Below are positions 1-5,945 of a stretch of 7,340 nucleotides of DNA, piece by piece. A model generated the notes under the pieces. That model made no database searches, was not told where the DNA came from, and saw only the letters and a list, made by a program, of their open reading frames with translations. This DNA is from Armatimonadota bacterium (GTDB taxonomy: Bacteria; Armatimonadota; Hebobacteria; Hebobacterales; WVXJ01), in the NCBI GenBank assembly GCA_011773575.1, contig WVXJ01000107.1, positions 16,957 through 24,296 of the forward strand, in the 5' to 3' direction. The position numbers were made by a program, and so were the translations under genes. Positions within the stretch are counted from its first letter, which is position 1; every line of letters begins with the position of its first letter.

Positions 1-573
1 GGAGCCTCACTCCCCCATCCCCATTCTCAACTTATCGCCACTCCCATGATTCCGCGCGACATCTCGGACGAACTGGACGGGGTGCGCCGCTATGATCAAT
101 ATCGGGAGCGCTGTGTGTATTGTGATATCCTGCGGCAGGAATTGGAAGAAGGAGAGCGGGTGGTCGCGGACAACGGGCAATTCCTGGCCTTTGAGCCTTA
201 TGCCTCAAAGTATCCTTTCGAAACCTGGATTATACCTCACCGCCATGCCGCCTCCTTCGCCTATATCTCGCAGCCGGAGCAGACGGCATTTGCGGAGATG
301 CTTCGGGAAACACTGCTGAGGATTCGCAATTGTCTGGGCAATCCTCCCTATAACTTCTCGCTCCATATAGCGCCCTGTGATGACGACCAGAAGGGTCTTT
401 ACCACTGGCATTTAGAGATCTTCCCACGGCTTACGGTGGCCGCGGGTTTCGAGATGGGAACCGGGATCTATATTAATGTGACTCCCCCGGAGCAGGCCGC
501 AGCCCATCTGAGGGAAGTAGACATAAGTACGGAGACAGCCAAACCGGCGGCGGTGGCCGATTCTCAGCATTAG
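1..573 (+). CDS. galT: Galactose-1-phosphate uridylyltransferase, C-terminal part (5' truncated by window edge)
   Basis: GalT transfers UMP between UDP-glucose and galactose-1-phosphate in the cytoplasmic Leloir pathway. The frame is open from base 1, so the first in-window ATG (46) is internal and the true start lies to the left. The visible 190 residues begin GASLPHPHSQ. The HPH triad (residues 6-8) is the GalT catalytic motif, and its second His (bases 22-24) is the expected uridylylated nucleophile. A CVYC pair follows (38-41), then YASKYPFETW, LHIAP, and HWHLEIFPRL (135 onward); its paired His residues correspond to the C-terminal metal site of E. coli GalT. The protein ends shortly after the family's usual TPPEQAA helix, so the 3' end is intact. 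It converges on the next gene across a hairpin. The family assignment is secure; upstream partners such as galK or galE cannot be seen. Confidence 0.93.
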   Translation, partial: GASLPHPHSQLIATPMIPRDISDELDGVRRYDQYRERCVYCDILRQELEEGERVVADNGQFLAFEPYASKYPFETWIIPHRHAASFAYISQPEQTAFAEMLRETLLRIRNCLGNPPYNFSLHIAPCDDDQKGLYHWHLEIFPRLTVAAGFEMGTGIYINVTPPEQAAAHLREVDISTETAKPAAVADSQH

Positions 574-606
574 GAGATTTAGGGGTTCGCAGAACAGAAA
601 TGTTCC

Positions 607-633
607 GGGCAGGCCGCCCCATGCGGCCTGCCC
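607..633. terminator. Hairpin terminator between convergent genes
   Basis: A perfect 11-bp GC-rich stem (GGGCAGGCCGC, 607-617, with GCGGCCTGCCC, 623-633) encloses a 5-nt loop. It lies 34 bases after the galT stop and 30 bases beyond the stop of the opposite-strand ferritin-like gene. On the plus strand it is followed by GTTCGTTTT and on the minus strand by a mixed tract containing TTTCT. The U-tracts are poor, but stem strength and position suggest a bidirectional terminator serving both genes. Confidence 0.75.
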
Positions 634-663
634 GTTCGTTTTGAAGAAATCCTATTTGTCGTT

Positions 664-879
664 CTAGTAGAAAGCGCCGCCGGCCAGTTCTTCGTATTGC
701 GCCTGGAGCAGATCACGATGATGCCGCTCTTCCTTGGCGAGCCGCTGAAGGAGTTCCCTCGCCTTGTCATCATTCGCCTTTGCGGCGCCTTCCTCGTACA
801 ATCTCGCGGCCATCACTTCTCTCTGAATGGCGGCCTGGAGGATTTCAAGCAGTTCCGTATAGTTCCCTTGCTGGCTCAT
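664..879 (-). CDS. Small ferritin-like / rubrerythrin-type half-domain protein
   Basis: A 71-residue, all-helical protein with two predicted amphipathic helices (about 6-34 and 37-66). This is half of the four-helix bundle found in ferritins and rubrerythrins (about 140 residues or more). Helix 1 carries E21 and Y28; helix 2 carries E51 and H54 in KEERHH. The E-x29-E-x2-H spacing and the Tyr seven residues after the first Glu match the ferroxidase ligands described for encapsulated ferritins, which also make a four-helix bundle by pairing two-helix subunits. I infer a di-iron or other metal site formed at a dimer interface. No rubredoxin domain is present, and the C-terminus (GGAFY) does not resemble an encapsulin cargo peptide. 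The ATG is preceded by AAGGGGAG eight bases upstream. No encapsulin gene is visible. Function (iron storage, peroxide reduction or other) is not determined. Confidence 0.72.
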   Translation of the reverse strand: MSQQGNYTELLEILQAAIQREVMAARLYEEGAAKANDDKARELLQRLAKEERHHRDLLQAQYEELAGGAFY

Positions 880-1079
880 ATCCGGCTCCCCTTATTGTAA
901 ATGTGAAGAATTACTATAGATAGGAATGGGTCGCGATGCTCCATCGATAAAGTAACGGCCCCGCCGAGGCTTCTCCGCAAAGCAGCCTCAGGTTGCAGCG
1001 GCCGAGATGTCAAGCGAAGGCAGCGCGCGGAAATATGAGGAACTTCGATCCGCCTTCCGCGAGGTTCAGATGAAGACGC
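880..1079. other. Intergenic region with weak hairpins, no gene found
   Basis: This 200-bp gap lies between two leftward genes. It holds two modest inverted repeats: GAGGCT/AGCCTC (966-971, 984-989) and CGCGGAA/TTCCGCG (1026-1032, 1055-1061). The second lies just beyond the DUF5679 stop and could weakly terminate that gene, but no T-run follows either repeat on the minus strand. A TATAGT hexamer on the minus strand (near 914-919) could be a -10 for the ferritin-like gene, but I see no good -35. No open frame with a ribosome binding site was found. Confidence 0.4.
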
Positions 1080-1223
1080 TCAGGTCGCCTTGCCGATTTT
1101 GAACATCTTGGTGCCGCAATCAGGGCATGTGCCCTGGGTGGCAGGCTTTCCGTTCTTCAGAGTAACGGCAGTCGGATTCACCATCTCTTTCTTGGACTTG
1201 CACTTTACACAATAGGCTTCCAT
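1080..1223 (-). CDS. DUF5679 small zinc-ribbon protein
   Basis: A 47-residue protein starting MEAYCVKCK and ending MFKIGKAT, with two CxxC knuckles (C5/C8 and C33/C36) around the segment VTLKNGKPATQGTC. This matches the DUF5679 family: small single-domain zinc ribbons of unknown function, usually annotated only by domain. The frame stays open upstream to 1283, but the ATG at 1223 is preferred. GAGAGG sits seven bases upstream of it, the protein then begins exactly where family members do, and the upstream 20 residues are not family-like. The macro-domain gene lies 89 bases upstream on the same strand, so co-transcription is possible. Zinc binding is inferred from the four cysteines; a nucleic-acid or protein-binding role is only a guess. 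Confidence 0.85.
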   Translation of the reverse strand: MEAYCVKCKSKKEMVNPTAVTLKNGKPATQGTCPDCGTKMFKIGKAT

Positions 1224-1312
1224 TTCTTTACCTCTCGGCAGATTTCGCTTGCTAACTCTCCATGTTTCTGCTGGAAAGCGCATATGTCCTTCAGGAATTA
1301 AAGGAAATATTG

Positions 1313-1849
1313 TCAGGTCTTGTCCTCTTTCCGCCGTGCCAGTGCCTCCTCAAAAGCCGTCAAAGACTCTTCATCGAACAGCGCGAAGAGTACCTCTTTT
1401 AGTCTGCTGCCGGCGCCTATATGTTGAGCCACGGCATCTATCATTACTTCCGCGGCCTCTTCTTTCGGGAATCCGCCTACACCCGTGCCCAGTGCCGGAA
1501 AGGCAATGCTCTCTACTTTCAGCCCCTCCGCCCGCAAAAGGCTGTTCTTAGTGGCGAGCCGCACTTTGTTTGCATCTGTCGCCAGATCTTGGCCCATGGC
1601 GGCGGCGTGAATCACGTATTTCGCCGCCAGCCGGCCCGCTCCTGTGACGGCGGCTTCGCCGATTGGGATGGGGCCCTTTGATACAGCCTCTCTCTCGATC
1701 TCCTCTCCGCCGCTGCGCTTTATGGCCCCGGCCACCCCCGCGCCCATCCAGAGGTGATTATTTGCCGCGTTGACTATCGCCTCCGCGGCGCAGTCACAGA
1801 TGTCGCCCTTGAGCAGCCTGATCGTCGTTCTGCCGATTTGGGCATCCAT
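1313..1849 (-). CDS. Macro-domain protein (ADP-ribose / O-acetyl-ADP-ribose binding)
   Basis: A single macro domain fills the 178 residues. In order: the KGDI strand (14-17); AIVNAANNHL (25-34), whose NAAN asparagines normally contact the distal ribose; the Gly-rich GAGVAGAIK loop (37-44); PIGEAAVTGAG (62-72); YVIHAA (78-83); and the phosphate-binding loop PALGTGVGGFP (118-128). Family members bind ADP-ribose and several remove it from proteins, nucleic acids or O-acetyl-ADP-ribose. The substrate here cannot be told from sequence. The ATG at 1849 is chosen because GAGGGAG lies close upstream. An in-frame TTG at 1885 has no such site and would place a perfect palindrome inside the coding region. 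No ADP-ribosyltransferase toxin or sirtuin gene is adjacent, so a DarG-like antitoxin role is not supported. Confidence 0.9.
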   Translation of the reverse strand: MDAQIGRTTIRLLKGDICDCAAEAIVNAANNHLWMGAGVAGAIKRSGGEEIEREAVSKGPIPIGEAAVTGAGRLAAKYVIHAAAMGQDLATDANKVRLATKNSLLRAEGLKVESIAFPALGTGVGGFPKEEAAEVMIDAVAQHIGAGSRLKEVLFALFDEESLTAFEEALARRKEDKT

Positions 1850-1861
1850 CTTCTCCCTCAC

Positions 1862-1880
1862 GCTTATATGCCATATAAGC
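1862..1880. promoter_or_regulatory. Perfect 19-nt palindrome upstream of the macro gene
   Basis: GCTTATATGCCATATAAGC is a perfect inverted repeat: nine base pairs around one central base. It ends twelve bases before the macro-domain ATG, directly upstream of that gene's GAGGGAG ribosome binding site. The AT-rich half-sites (TTATAT/ATATAA) look like a dimeric repressor's operator and also contain -10-like hexamers. As RNA the arms have too small a loop for a good hairpin, which favours a DNA site. The regulator is unknown. Confidence 0.45.
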
Positions 1881-1931
1881 CCCAACCGGGCTTACACCGG
1901 AATGCGTTCGACTCTCAGAAGGATTGTCCTC

Positions 1932-1967
1932 TGCCTGTAATATGCTTTTTTTCAAAGCCCACAGGCA
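1932..1967. terminator. Possible terminator hairpin after pyruvate kinase
   Basis: TGCCTGT (1932-1938) pairs with ACAGGCA (1961-1967). An inner GCTTT/AAAGC pairing (minus-strand reading) forms a stacked, interrupted hairpin about 45 bases beyond the pyk stop. Neither strand has a convincing T-run directly after the stem, although the plus strand continues CTTTTCC. It may stop pyk transcription or process the mRNA; confidence is low. Confidence 0.3.
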
Positions 1968-2010
1968 CTTTTCCATTCACAACAGCACAAGCCTGTTCTC
2001 ATCCTTTAGG

Positions 2011-3426
2011 CTATCCTAATGTCTCCACTTTTATCAAGTTCGTGTGCCCGGGGACGCCGGCAGGGACACCCGCGGTTATCACCACATGATCACCGGAGCG
2101 GACAACTCCGCTCTTCTGCGCCACTTTCAAAGCGATCTTGGTCATCTCCTCAGTGTTTTTCGTCTTGTCCGTCAGCACCGGTTCCACGCCCCACCACAAG
2201 GTCAGTCTTCGCAGGGTCCCTTCATCTGAGGTGATGGCAAGCAGTGGCGCCTCCGGCCGCAGTCGGGAAACCATGGCCGCGGTATGGCCGGAGGAGGTGG
2301 AGGTTATGATGGCCGCGGCCTTCAAATCATCGGCGATCTGCCCACACGCCTGGCTGATGGCATCAGTGACTGTGCGGCATGGGAAGGCGGTTCTTTCCGC
2401 GAGAAGCAGCGGATAGTCCAGCCTCTTCTCCGTCTGTCTTGCCACCTTATCCATTACCTGAAGCGCCTTCAGCGGAAAATCGCCGATGGCAGTCTCGCCG
2501 CTCAGCATGAGGGCATCCGCGCCGTCGAAGATGGCATTCGCGATATCGCTGACCTCGGCGCGCGTGGGCCGGGCCGCATGAAGCATTGATTCCAACATCT
2601 GGGTGGCAACTATCGCCGGTTTGCCGGCGAGGGCGCATTCTTCGATGATTTTCTTCTGCAACAGAGGAACCTGTTCAAGCGGCATCTCCACACCAAGATC
2701 GCCTCGCGCCACCATGACACCATCTGCGGCGGAGATTATTTCATCAAGATGGTCAATCGCCTGGGGTTTTTCTATCTTGGCGATGATGGGGATTGTCCGC
2801 TGCGCTTTTTCCATTCTTGCGCGGAGCAGTTCTATATCCGCTGCACAGCGCACAAAGGACATCGCCACCCAATCCACCCCCTGTTTAAGACCGAAGGCGA
2901 GGTCGGCGATGTCTTTCTTGGTCAGAGCGGGGAAGTTTGTGCGAACGGTGGGAAGATTTACACCCTTTCCGGAGAGGAGTTCTCCTCCTCGTAGGACTTT
3001 ACATTCCACTCTCTGGCGGTGTACGCGCTCTACTCGCAATTCTGTCTTCCCATCATCCAACAGGACTTTGTTCTTCGCGCTCATCAACTGAAGCGCCTCC
3101 ACCGGTCCCACGGGGATCACTCCATCCCGAGATTGTTTGACGGTTCCCGAGAGGACGACTCTGTCGCCTCGTTTCAGAATCATGGGCGGATCCGCGATTT
3201 TCCCGACCCGCAGTTTCGGCCCTCTCAGGTCTTGAATAATTCCGATGGGCGCGCCCATCTCCCGAGAGAGCCGCCGCAGGCGCCGGATGACGCGCGCATG
3301 TTGAGCATGAGTGCCGTGGGAGAAGTTGAGCCGCGCGAGATTCATGCCTCCGTGAATGAGCGCTCGCAGTGTTGATTCAGATTCTGTGGCGGGGCCGATG
3401 GTACAGATTACCTTTGTCTTGCGCAT
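2011..3426 (-). CDS. pyk: Pyruvate kinase
   Basis: This enzyme converts phosphoenolpyruvate and ADP to pyruvate and ATP, the last step of glycolysis. At 471 residues it matches the standard bacterial length with no C-terminal PEP-utiliser extension. It starts MRKTKVICTIGPAT, typical of the family. The barrel (A) domain shows ARLNFSHG (R32, N34, S36), IAKIE (K217, E219), MVARGDLGVE (D243) and VATQMLES (T275); the B domain spans about 72-165. The C-terminal regulatory domain carries TSTSSGHTAAMVSRLRP (375-391) and ends with a normal GVPGHTNLIKV motif. The residue after GP in DLRGPKLR is Lys (K71) where potassium-dependent enzymes have Glu (rabbit Glu117), so K+-independent activity is predicted. 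GGGAG lies upstream of the ATG, and an in-frame TAG abuts the ATG, which fixes the start. Confidence 0.97.
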   Translation of the reverse strand: MRKTKVICTIGPATESESTLRALIHGGMNLARLNFSHGTHAQHARVIRRLRRLSREMGAPIGIIQDLRGPKLRVGKIADPPMILKRGDRVVLSGTVKQSRDGVIPVGPVEALQLMSAKNKVLLDDGKTELRVERVHRQRVECKVLRGGELLSGKGVNLPTVRTNFPALTKKDIADLAFGLKQGVDWVAMSFVRCAADIELLRARMEKAQRTIPIIAKIEKPQAIDHLDEIISAADGVMVARGDLGVEMPLEQVPLLQKKIIEECALAGKPAIVATQMLESMLHAARPTRAEVSDIANAIFDGADALMLSGETAIGDFPLKALQVMDKVARQTEKRLDYPLLLAERTAFPCRTVTDAISQACGQIADDLKAAAIITSTSSGHTAAMVSRLRPEAPLLAITSDEGTLRRLTLWWGVEPVLTDKTKNTEEMTKIALKVAQKSGVVRSGDHVVITAGVPAGVPGHTNLIKVETLG

Positions 3427-3684
3427 CTACTTCTCTCCCTGAGGAATGCCTGCTTTTCTGAAGCGCTTATAGAGACTCTTGAAGATTTCACAATTGCGAG
3501 CAGAGGTCAAGCAAATGCTGACCTTCTTGCGGGCTGTCTTCATGTAAATCTGCGGAGAATCCGGATTCTTCTGTCGGTGGATCGCGGAAATGCCCGTATT
3601 GAGCGCGCCTGTGTCTTCGTCAAGGACTGGAAGAAGTGTTATCTTCCAGTTCTTCCTCAGCGCGACGGGCTTCTTCCTTTTCAT
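3427..3684 (-). CDS. Doubtful 85-residue ORF ahead of pyruvate kinase
   Basis: This ORF would encode a Lys/Arg-rich 85-residue protein (starting MKRKKPVALR, ending KAGIPQGEK) that I do not recognise. For it: third codon positions are fairly GC-rich and its stop abuts the pyk ATG. Against it: it is simply the upstream continuation of the pyk frame, no good ribosome binding site precedes the ATG at 3684, and about 65 bases overlap the preceding gene in another frame, including that gene's 3' hairpin. An internal ATG at 3543 (38 residues) also lacks a clear ribosome site. The stretch may instead be pyk leader: on the minus strand TTGTGA, 16 bases, then TATAAG just upstream of pyk could form a promoter. 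It also contains a perfect 14-bp palindrome at 3556-3569. Confidence 0.22.
   Translation of the reverse strand: MKRKKPVALRKNWKITLLPVLDEDTGALNTGISAIHRQKNPDSPQIYMKTARKKVSICLTSARNCEIFKSLYKRFRKAGIPQGEK
3556..3569. repeat. 14-bp perfect palindrome in the pyk leader region
   Basis: AGAATCCGGATTCT is perfectly self-complementary over 14 bases, about 130 bases upstream of the pyk ATG. It could be a dimeric regulator site for pyk if the overlapping 85-residue ORF is not real. A palindrome this short can occur by chance. Confidence 0.25.
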
Positions 3685-3838
3685 TGGCTCGGTGATAGCC
3701 GCGAGAGCCCTTCTTGGTGGAATGGAATTTCTCAGGAGGAAGCAGGGCGCGTCCGAACTTGCCCGCCGGGGTTTTGGTGGACTTGCCCGTAGAACGGTCG
3801 TCTGAAGATCGACGCGGCTTTCTCTCTTTTCCGGTCAT
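3620..3838 (-). CDS. Small basic protein, candidate ArfA-like ribosome-rescue factor
   Basis: A 72-residue protein from the ATG at 3838. The first 50 residues are strongly basic and rich in K, R, S, T and P. They end in the core KKGSRGYHR (42-50), after which an acidic helix-like tail (53-66, EKEEARRAEEELED) runs to the stop. E. coli ArfA, which recruits RF2 to ribosomes stalled on non-stop mRNA, has KKGKGSYMR, so the shared pattern is KKGxxxYxR followed by charged residues. A strong hairpin covers codons 62-72 and reaches into the stop codon, as in known arfA genes, where cleavage or termination there yields a truncated but active protein tagged by tmRNA when trans-translation works. The ATG at 3838 follows a weak GGTGG; an ATG at 3853 has no ribosome site. 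Homology rests on a short motif plus the hairpin. It may instead be an unrelated basic protein. Confidence 0.45.
   Translation of the reverse strand: MTGKERKPRRSSDDRSTGKSTKTPAGKFGRALLPPEKFHSTKKGSRGYHRANEKEEARRAEEELEDNTSSSP
3622..3654 (-). promoter_or_regulatory. Hairpin at the 3' end of the ArfA-like gene
   Basis: On the minus strand AAGAACTGGAAGA (3654-3642) faces TCTTCCAGTCCTT (3634-3622) across a 7-nt loop: twelve of thirteen positions pair and the inner nine pairs are uninterrupted. It begins in codon 62 of the small gene and ends in its TGA. No U-tract follows, so intrinsic termination is unlikely; cleavage by a double-strand-specific RNase such as RNase III would fit better. Either event would leave an mRNA without a stop codon. 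Confidence 0.6.
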
Positions 3839-3880
3839 TGCGCTCGCCACCATTGCGTGACAGATGAGCTCATACGCACA

Positions 3881-3886
3881 ATTATA
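3881..3886 (-). promoter_or_regulatory. Candidate -10 box for the ArfA-like gene
   Basis: The minus strand reads a consensus TATAAT here, about 42 bases upstream of the preferred ATG. Transcription would start near 3874, leaving a leader of roughly 35 bases. No good -35 hexamer lies 16-18 bases upstream (that stretch is C/T-rich), so this is a partial promoter call. It would give the small gene its own transcript in the 81-bp gap after the GGDEF/HD-GYP gene. Confidence 0.4.
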
Positions 3887-3919
3887 CTACCAGATAGGAA
3901 AAGAAAGAGAGGAGTTTTG

Positions 3920-5857
3920 CTATAACGAGCGGTTCTGCGCGGCTTTCTGGTTTGTTGGCGCTTTCGCCTTTTCCCGGAGAATCCGTACCAGGGCGCCGGC
4001 CACTGTCGGATCAAACTGCTCGCCGGCCTGCCGGTACACTTCCTCGACTACTTCCTCGAATGTGAAGGCCGGACGATAGGGCCGCGGGGACAGCATTGCA
4101 ATCACCGCATCGGCCGCGGCCAAGACACGGGAAAGCAGCGGAATATCTTCTCCTTTGAGGCCGGCGGGATAACCGGCGCCGTTGTAGCGCTCGTGATGGT
4201 GTACAACCACGGGTATTATTTCCTGCAGACCCTCAACCCCGTTCAGGATGGCGCCACCCACCGGCGGATGAGTCCGCACAAAGCGCCATTCATCCTCTGT
4301 CAATGCGGAGGGCTTGTTCAGTATTCCGACGGGGATGCCGATGTTGCCTATATCGTGCAGAAGGCCCGCCAATCGCAAGGATTCCAGTTCCGCTTCAGAT
4401 AGGCTTATCCGCGCGCCGATCTCGAGAGCGAGTTCGGTTACCCGCCGGGAATGCCCCTGCACATAAGGGTCGCGATTCTCCATTACCTCAACCAGGGCGA
4501 TCAGTGATTCAACCGTTCCCTCCTCAAGATAGCGATGCAAAAGGTAAGGATCGTCAATCTTTCCCAGACGGGACAAGGCGCTATAAGAGGAGACGATATT
4601 GTGAGATATGCTCTTTGAGCGCAGCAGCGCCAAATCCGCAGCCATCAGCAAACCTTCCGGCTGGGTGCTGTCAGTGGGAAAACTCGCCACCCCCACGCTA
4701 ACCGTCAGCCTCACCGGCTCCCTGGCACCGGTGACCGTGAAGGGCTGGTCGTCCACTGCAGCCCTGAGTTTCTCTGCCAGCGCTTGCGCTTCGGAGCCGT
4801 CTGTCTCCGGCAGGATTACAGCGAACTCCTCTCCGCCGTAGCGGGCGACGGAATCCGATTCCCGACAGTTCCCGAGAATGTGCAAAGCCGCTTGTTTCAG
4901 CACCTCGTCTCCGGCTTGATGACTATATCTATCATTGACGCGCTTGAAATTATCAATATCCAACATGAGCAAAGAGAATGAGCGACAATAGCGCTGTGCG
5001 CGGCAGGCCTCTCCCTCCAACCTCTCCTGGAAGCCGCGATGATTAAGCAGAGAGGTGAGATAATCAGTGGTGGCAAGGGCTTCCAACCGTTCCATCTTTT
5101 CCTCGAGGGCTTCGGCCATCTGATTGAATCCGTCGGCGATGCGCCCCATCTCATCATTCCCGAGAGAAGGAACGCGAGCCTGCAATTCACCGGCGGCAAG
5201 ACGCGCCATCTTCTCATCCACGGTTCTCAGAGGGCGATACACCATGCGTTCCATGAGCCAGGCCATGGTCAGGATGAGCAGGATGAAAACGGCTCCCCCG
5301 GAAAGCAGTGTGCGCGAGAGCATGTCTCTGGCGGCCTGCTGCGCGGGGCCAAGCGAGACATCGCTGACCAACAGGCCCATACTGCCATCCTTGGGCCAAT
5401 TGTCAACTTCGACAACGGTGCGCATCTTCTGTCGCCCGTCGGGCCCGCTAATCAGCCAGGCTTCGCTTCCTACCTCATCCGCCTTCAGGACCTTCGCTCC
5501 TCTTCTTCCGAGGAGAGCGCGATACTCTCCACGCTCCTCTGACATGGGCGCGGGCTCACCGTTTATGGCGGAGGCCACCAGGCGGCCCTCTGCATCAAAC
5601 AGGAAGAGACTCTCGATATCCGTCTCCCGGGTGACACGGCAGAAGTCCGCCACGATTTCGATGCTTTTCTCCTCCCGGAGTTTGCGGGCGATGCCCTCTT
5701 TGACGATATTGGTGCTGTCAAGTGCTGTGACAGCGGTCTGCTGGGTAAGAGCGCTGTACGCGGTGCATATGAGCAAAGCCGTAGCGATGGCTAGACCCGC
5801 CGTCACCAGAATTCCGAGGATAAGACCTAGTTTGAGGGCGAGATTCCCTTTTGTCAT
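3920..5857 (-). CDS. Membrane GGDEF/HD-GYP cyclic-di-GMP signalling protein
   Basis: This 645-residue protein carries both c-di-GMP synthesis and hydrolysis domains. Order: membrane helix (about 7-33); an extracytoplasmic Cache-like sensor (34-185, with LFLFDAEGRLVAS); second membrane helix (186-203); HAMP (204-257); GGDEF (about 262-420); HD-GYP (about 447-630). The GGDEF site is intact: metal Asp in DIDNFK (300-305), signature GGEEF (341-345), and an RESD inhibitory site (332-335) exactly five residues before it, so active and product-inhibited synthesis is predicted. The HD-GYP part keeps H469, HD (501-502), H530, HH (554-555), GYP (562-564) and D583. It departs from consensus at N505 (normally Lys in HDIGK) and I586 (normally an acidic residue in DxxDAM), so phosphodiesterase activity is less certain. 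The start is ATG 5857 with GGGGCGG upstream; a TTG at 5881 is the alternative. Confidence 0.94.
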   Translation of the reverse strand: MTKGNLALKLGLILGILVTAGLAIATALLICTAYSALTQQTAVTALDSTNIVKEGIARKLREEKSIEIVADFCRVTRETDIESLFLFDAEGRLVASAINGEPAPMSEERGEYRALLGRRGAKVLKADEVGSEAWLISGPDGRQKMRTVVEVDNWPKDGSMGLLVSDVSLGPAQQAARDMLSRTLLSGGAVFILLILTMAWLMERMVYRPLRTVDEKMARLAAGELQARVPSLGNDEMGRIADGFNQMAEALEEKMERLEALATTDYLTSLLNHRGFQERLEGEACRAQRYCRSFSLLMLDIDNFKRVNDRYSHQAGDEVLKQAALHILGNCRESDSVARYGGEEFAVILPETDGSEAQALAEKLRAAVDDQPFTVTGAREPVRLTVSVGVASFPTDSTQPEGLLMAADLALLRSKSISHNIVSSYSALSRLGKIDDPYLLHRYLEEGTVESLIALVEVMENRDPYVQGHSRRVTELALEIGARISLSEAELESLRLAGLLHDIGNIGIPVGILNKPSALTEDEWRFVRTHPPVGGAILNGVEGLQEIIPVVVHHHERYNGAGYPAGLKGEDIPLLSRVLAAADAVIAMLSPRPYRPAFTFEEVVEEVYRQAGEQFDPTVAGALVRILREKAKAPTNQKAAQNRSL

Positions 5858-5945
5858 TATCAAACCGCCCCGGCCCCCCAAAATCTATTCCATAACCTGC
5901 GGCTCATCTGAGGTGAAATAGCATGAAAAAGGTTGAAAGGGAGAG

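Noticed and set aside
1224..1283. 20-residue N-terminal extension of the DUF5679 protein
   Set aside because: The family begins at MEAYC, and GAGAGG sits directly before that ATG.
1313..1849. Macro protein as a DarG-type antitoxin
   Set aside because: No DarT-like ADP-ribosyltransferase or other toxin gene is adjacent. The neighbours are a zinc ribbon and pyruvate kinase.
1850..1885. N-terminal extension of the macro protein from a TTG at 1885
   Set aside because: It lacks a ribosome site, whereas the ATG at 1849 has GAGGGAG upstream. The extension would also translate through the perfect palindrome.
2603..3091. Plus-strand open frame of 162 codons opposite pyruvate kinase
   Set aside because: It is fully antisense to conserved pyruvate kinase coding sequence and shows no motif of its own.
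3427..3838. The 72- and 85-residue ORFs as one gene split by a frameshift
   Set aside because: The first has a natural end just past a strong hairpin, the second has no recognisable continuation of it, and no slippery sequence is evident. Comparison with relatives would settle it.
5858..5881. TTG start and a G6 tract (minus strand) ahead of the signalling gene, considered as a phase-variable start
   Set aside because: The ATG at 5857 gives a normal N-terminus right before the first membrane helix, so the G-run is most simply untranslated. One six-base run is weak evidence for phase variation.
5124..5921. Long plus-strand open frame (265 codons) opposite the GGDEF/HD-GYP gene
   Set aside because: It is antisense to a gene with clear domain motifs. 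Its product is Ser/Arg/Pro-rich with no recognisable fold, as expected of a shadow frame in GC-rich sequence.
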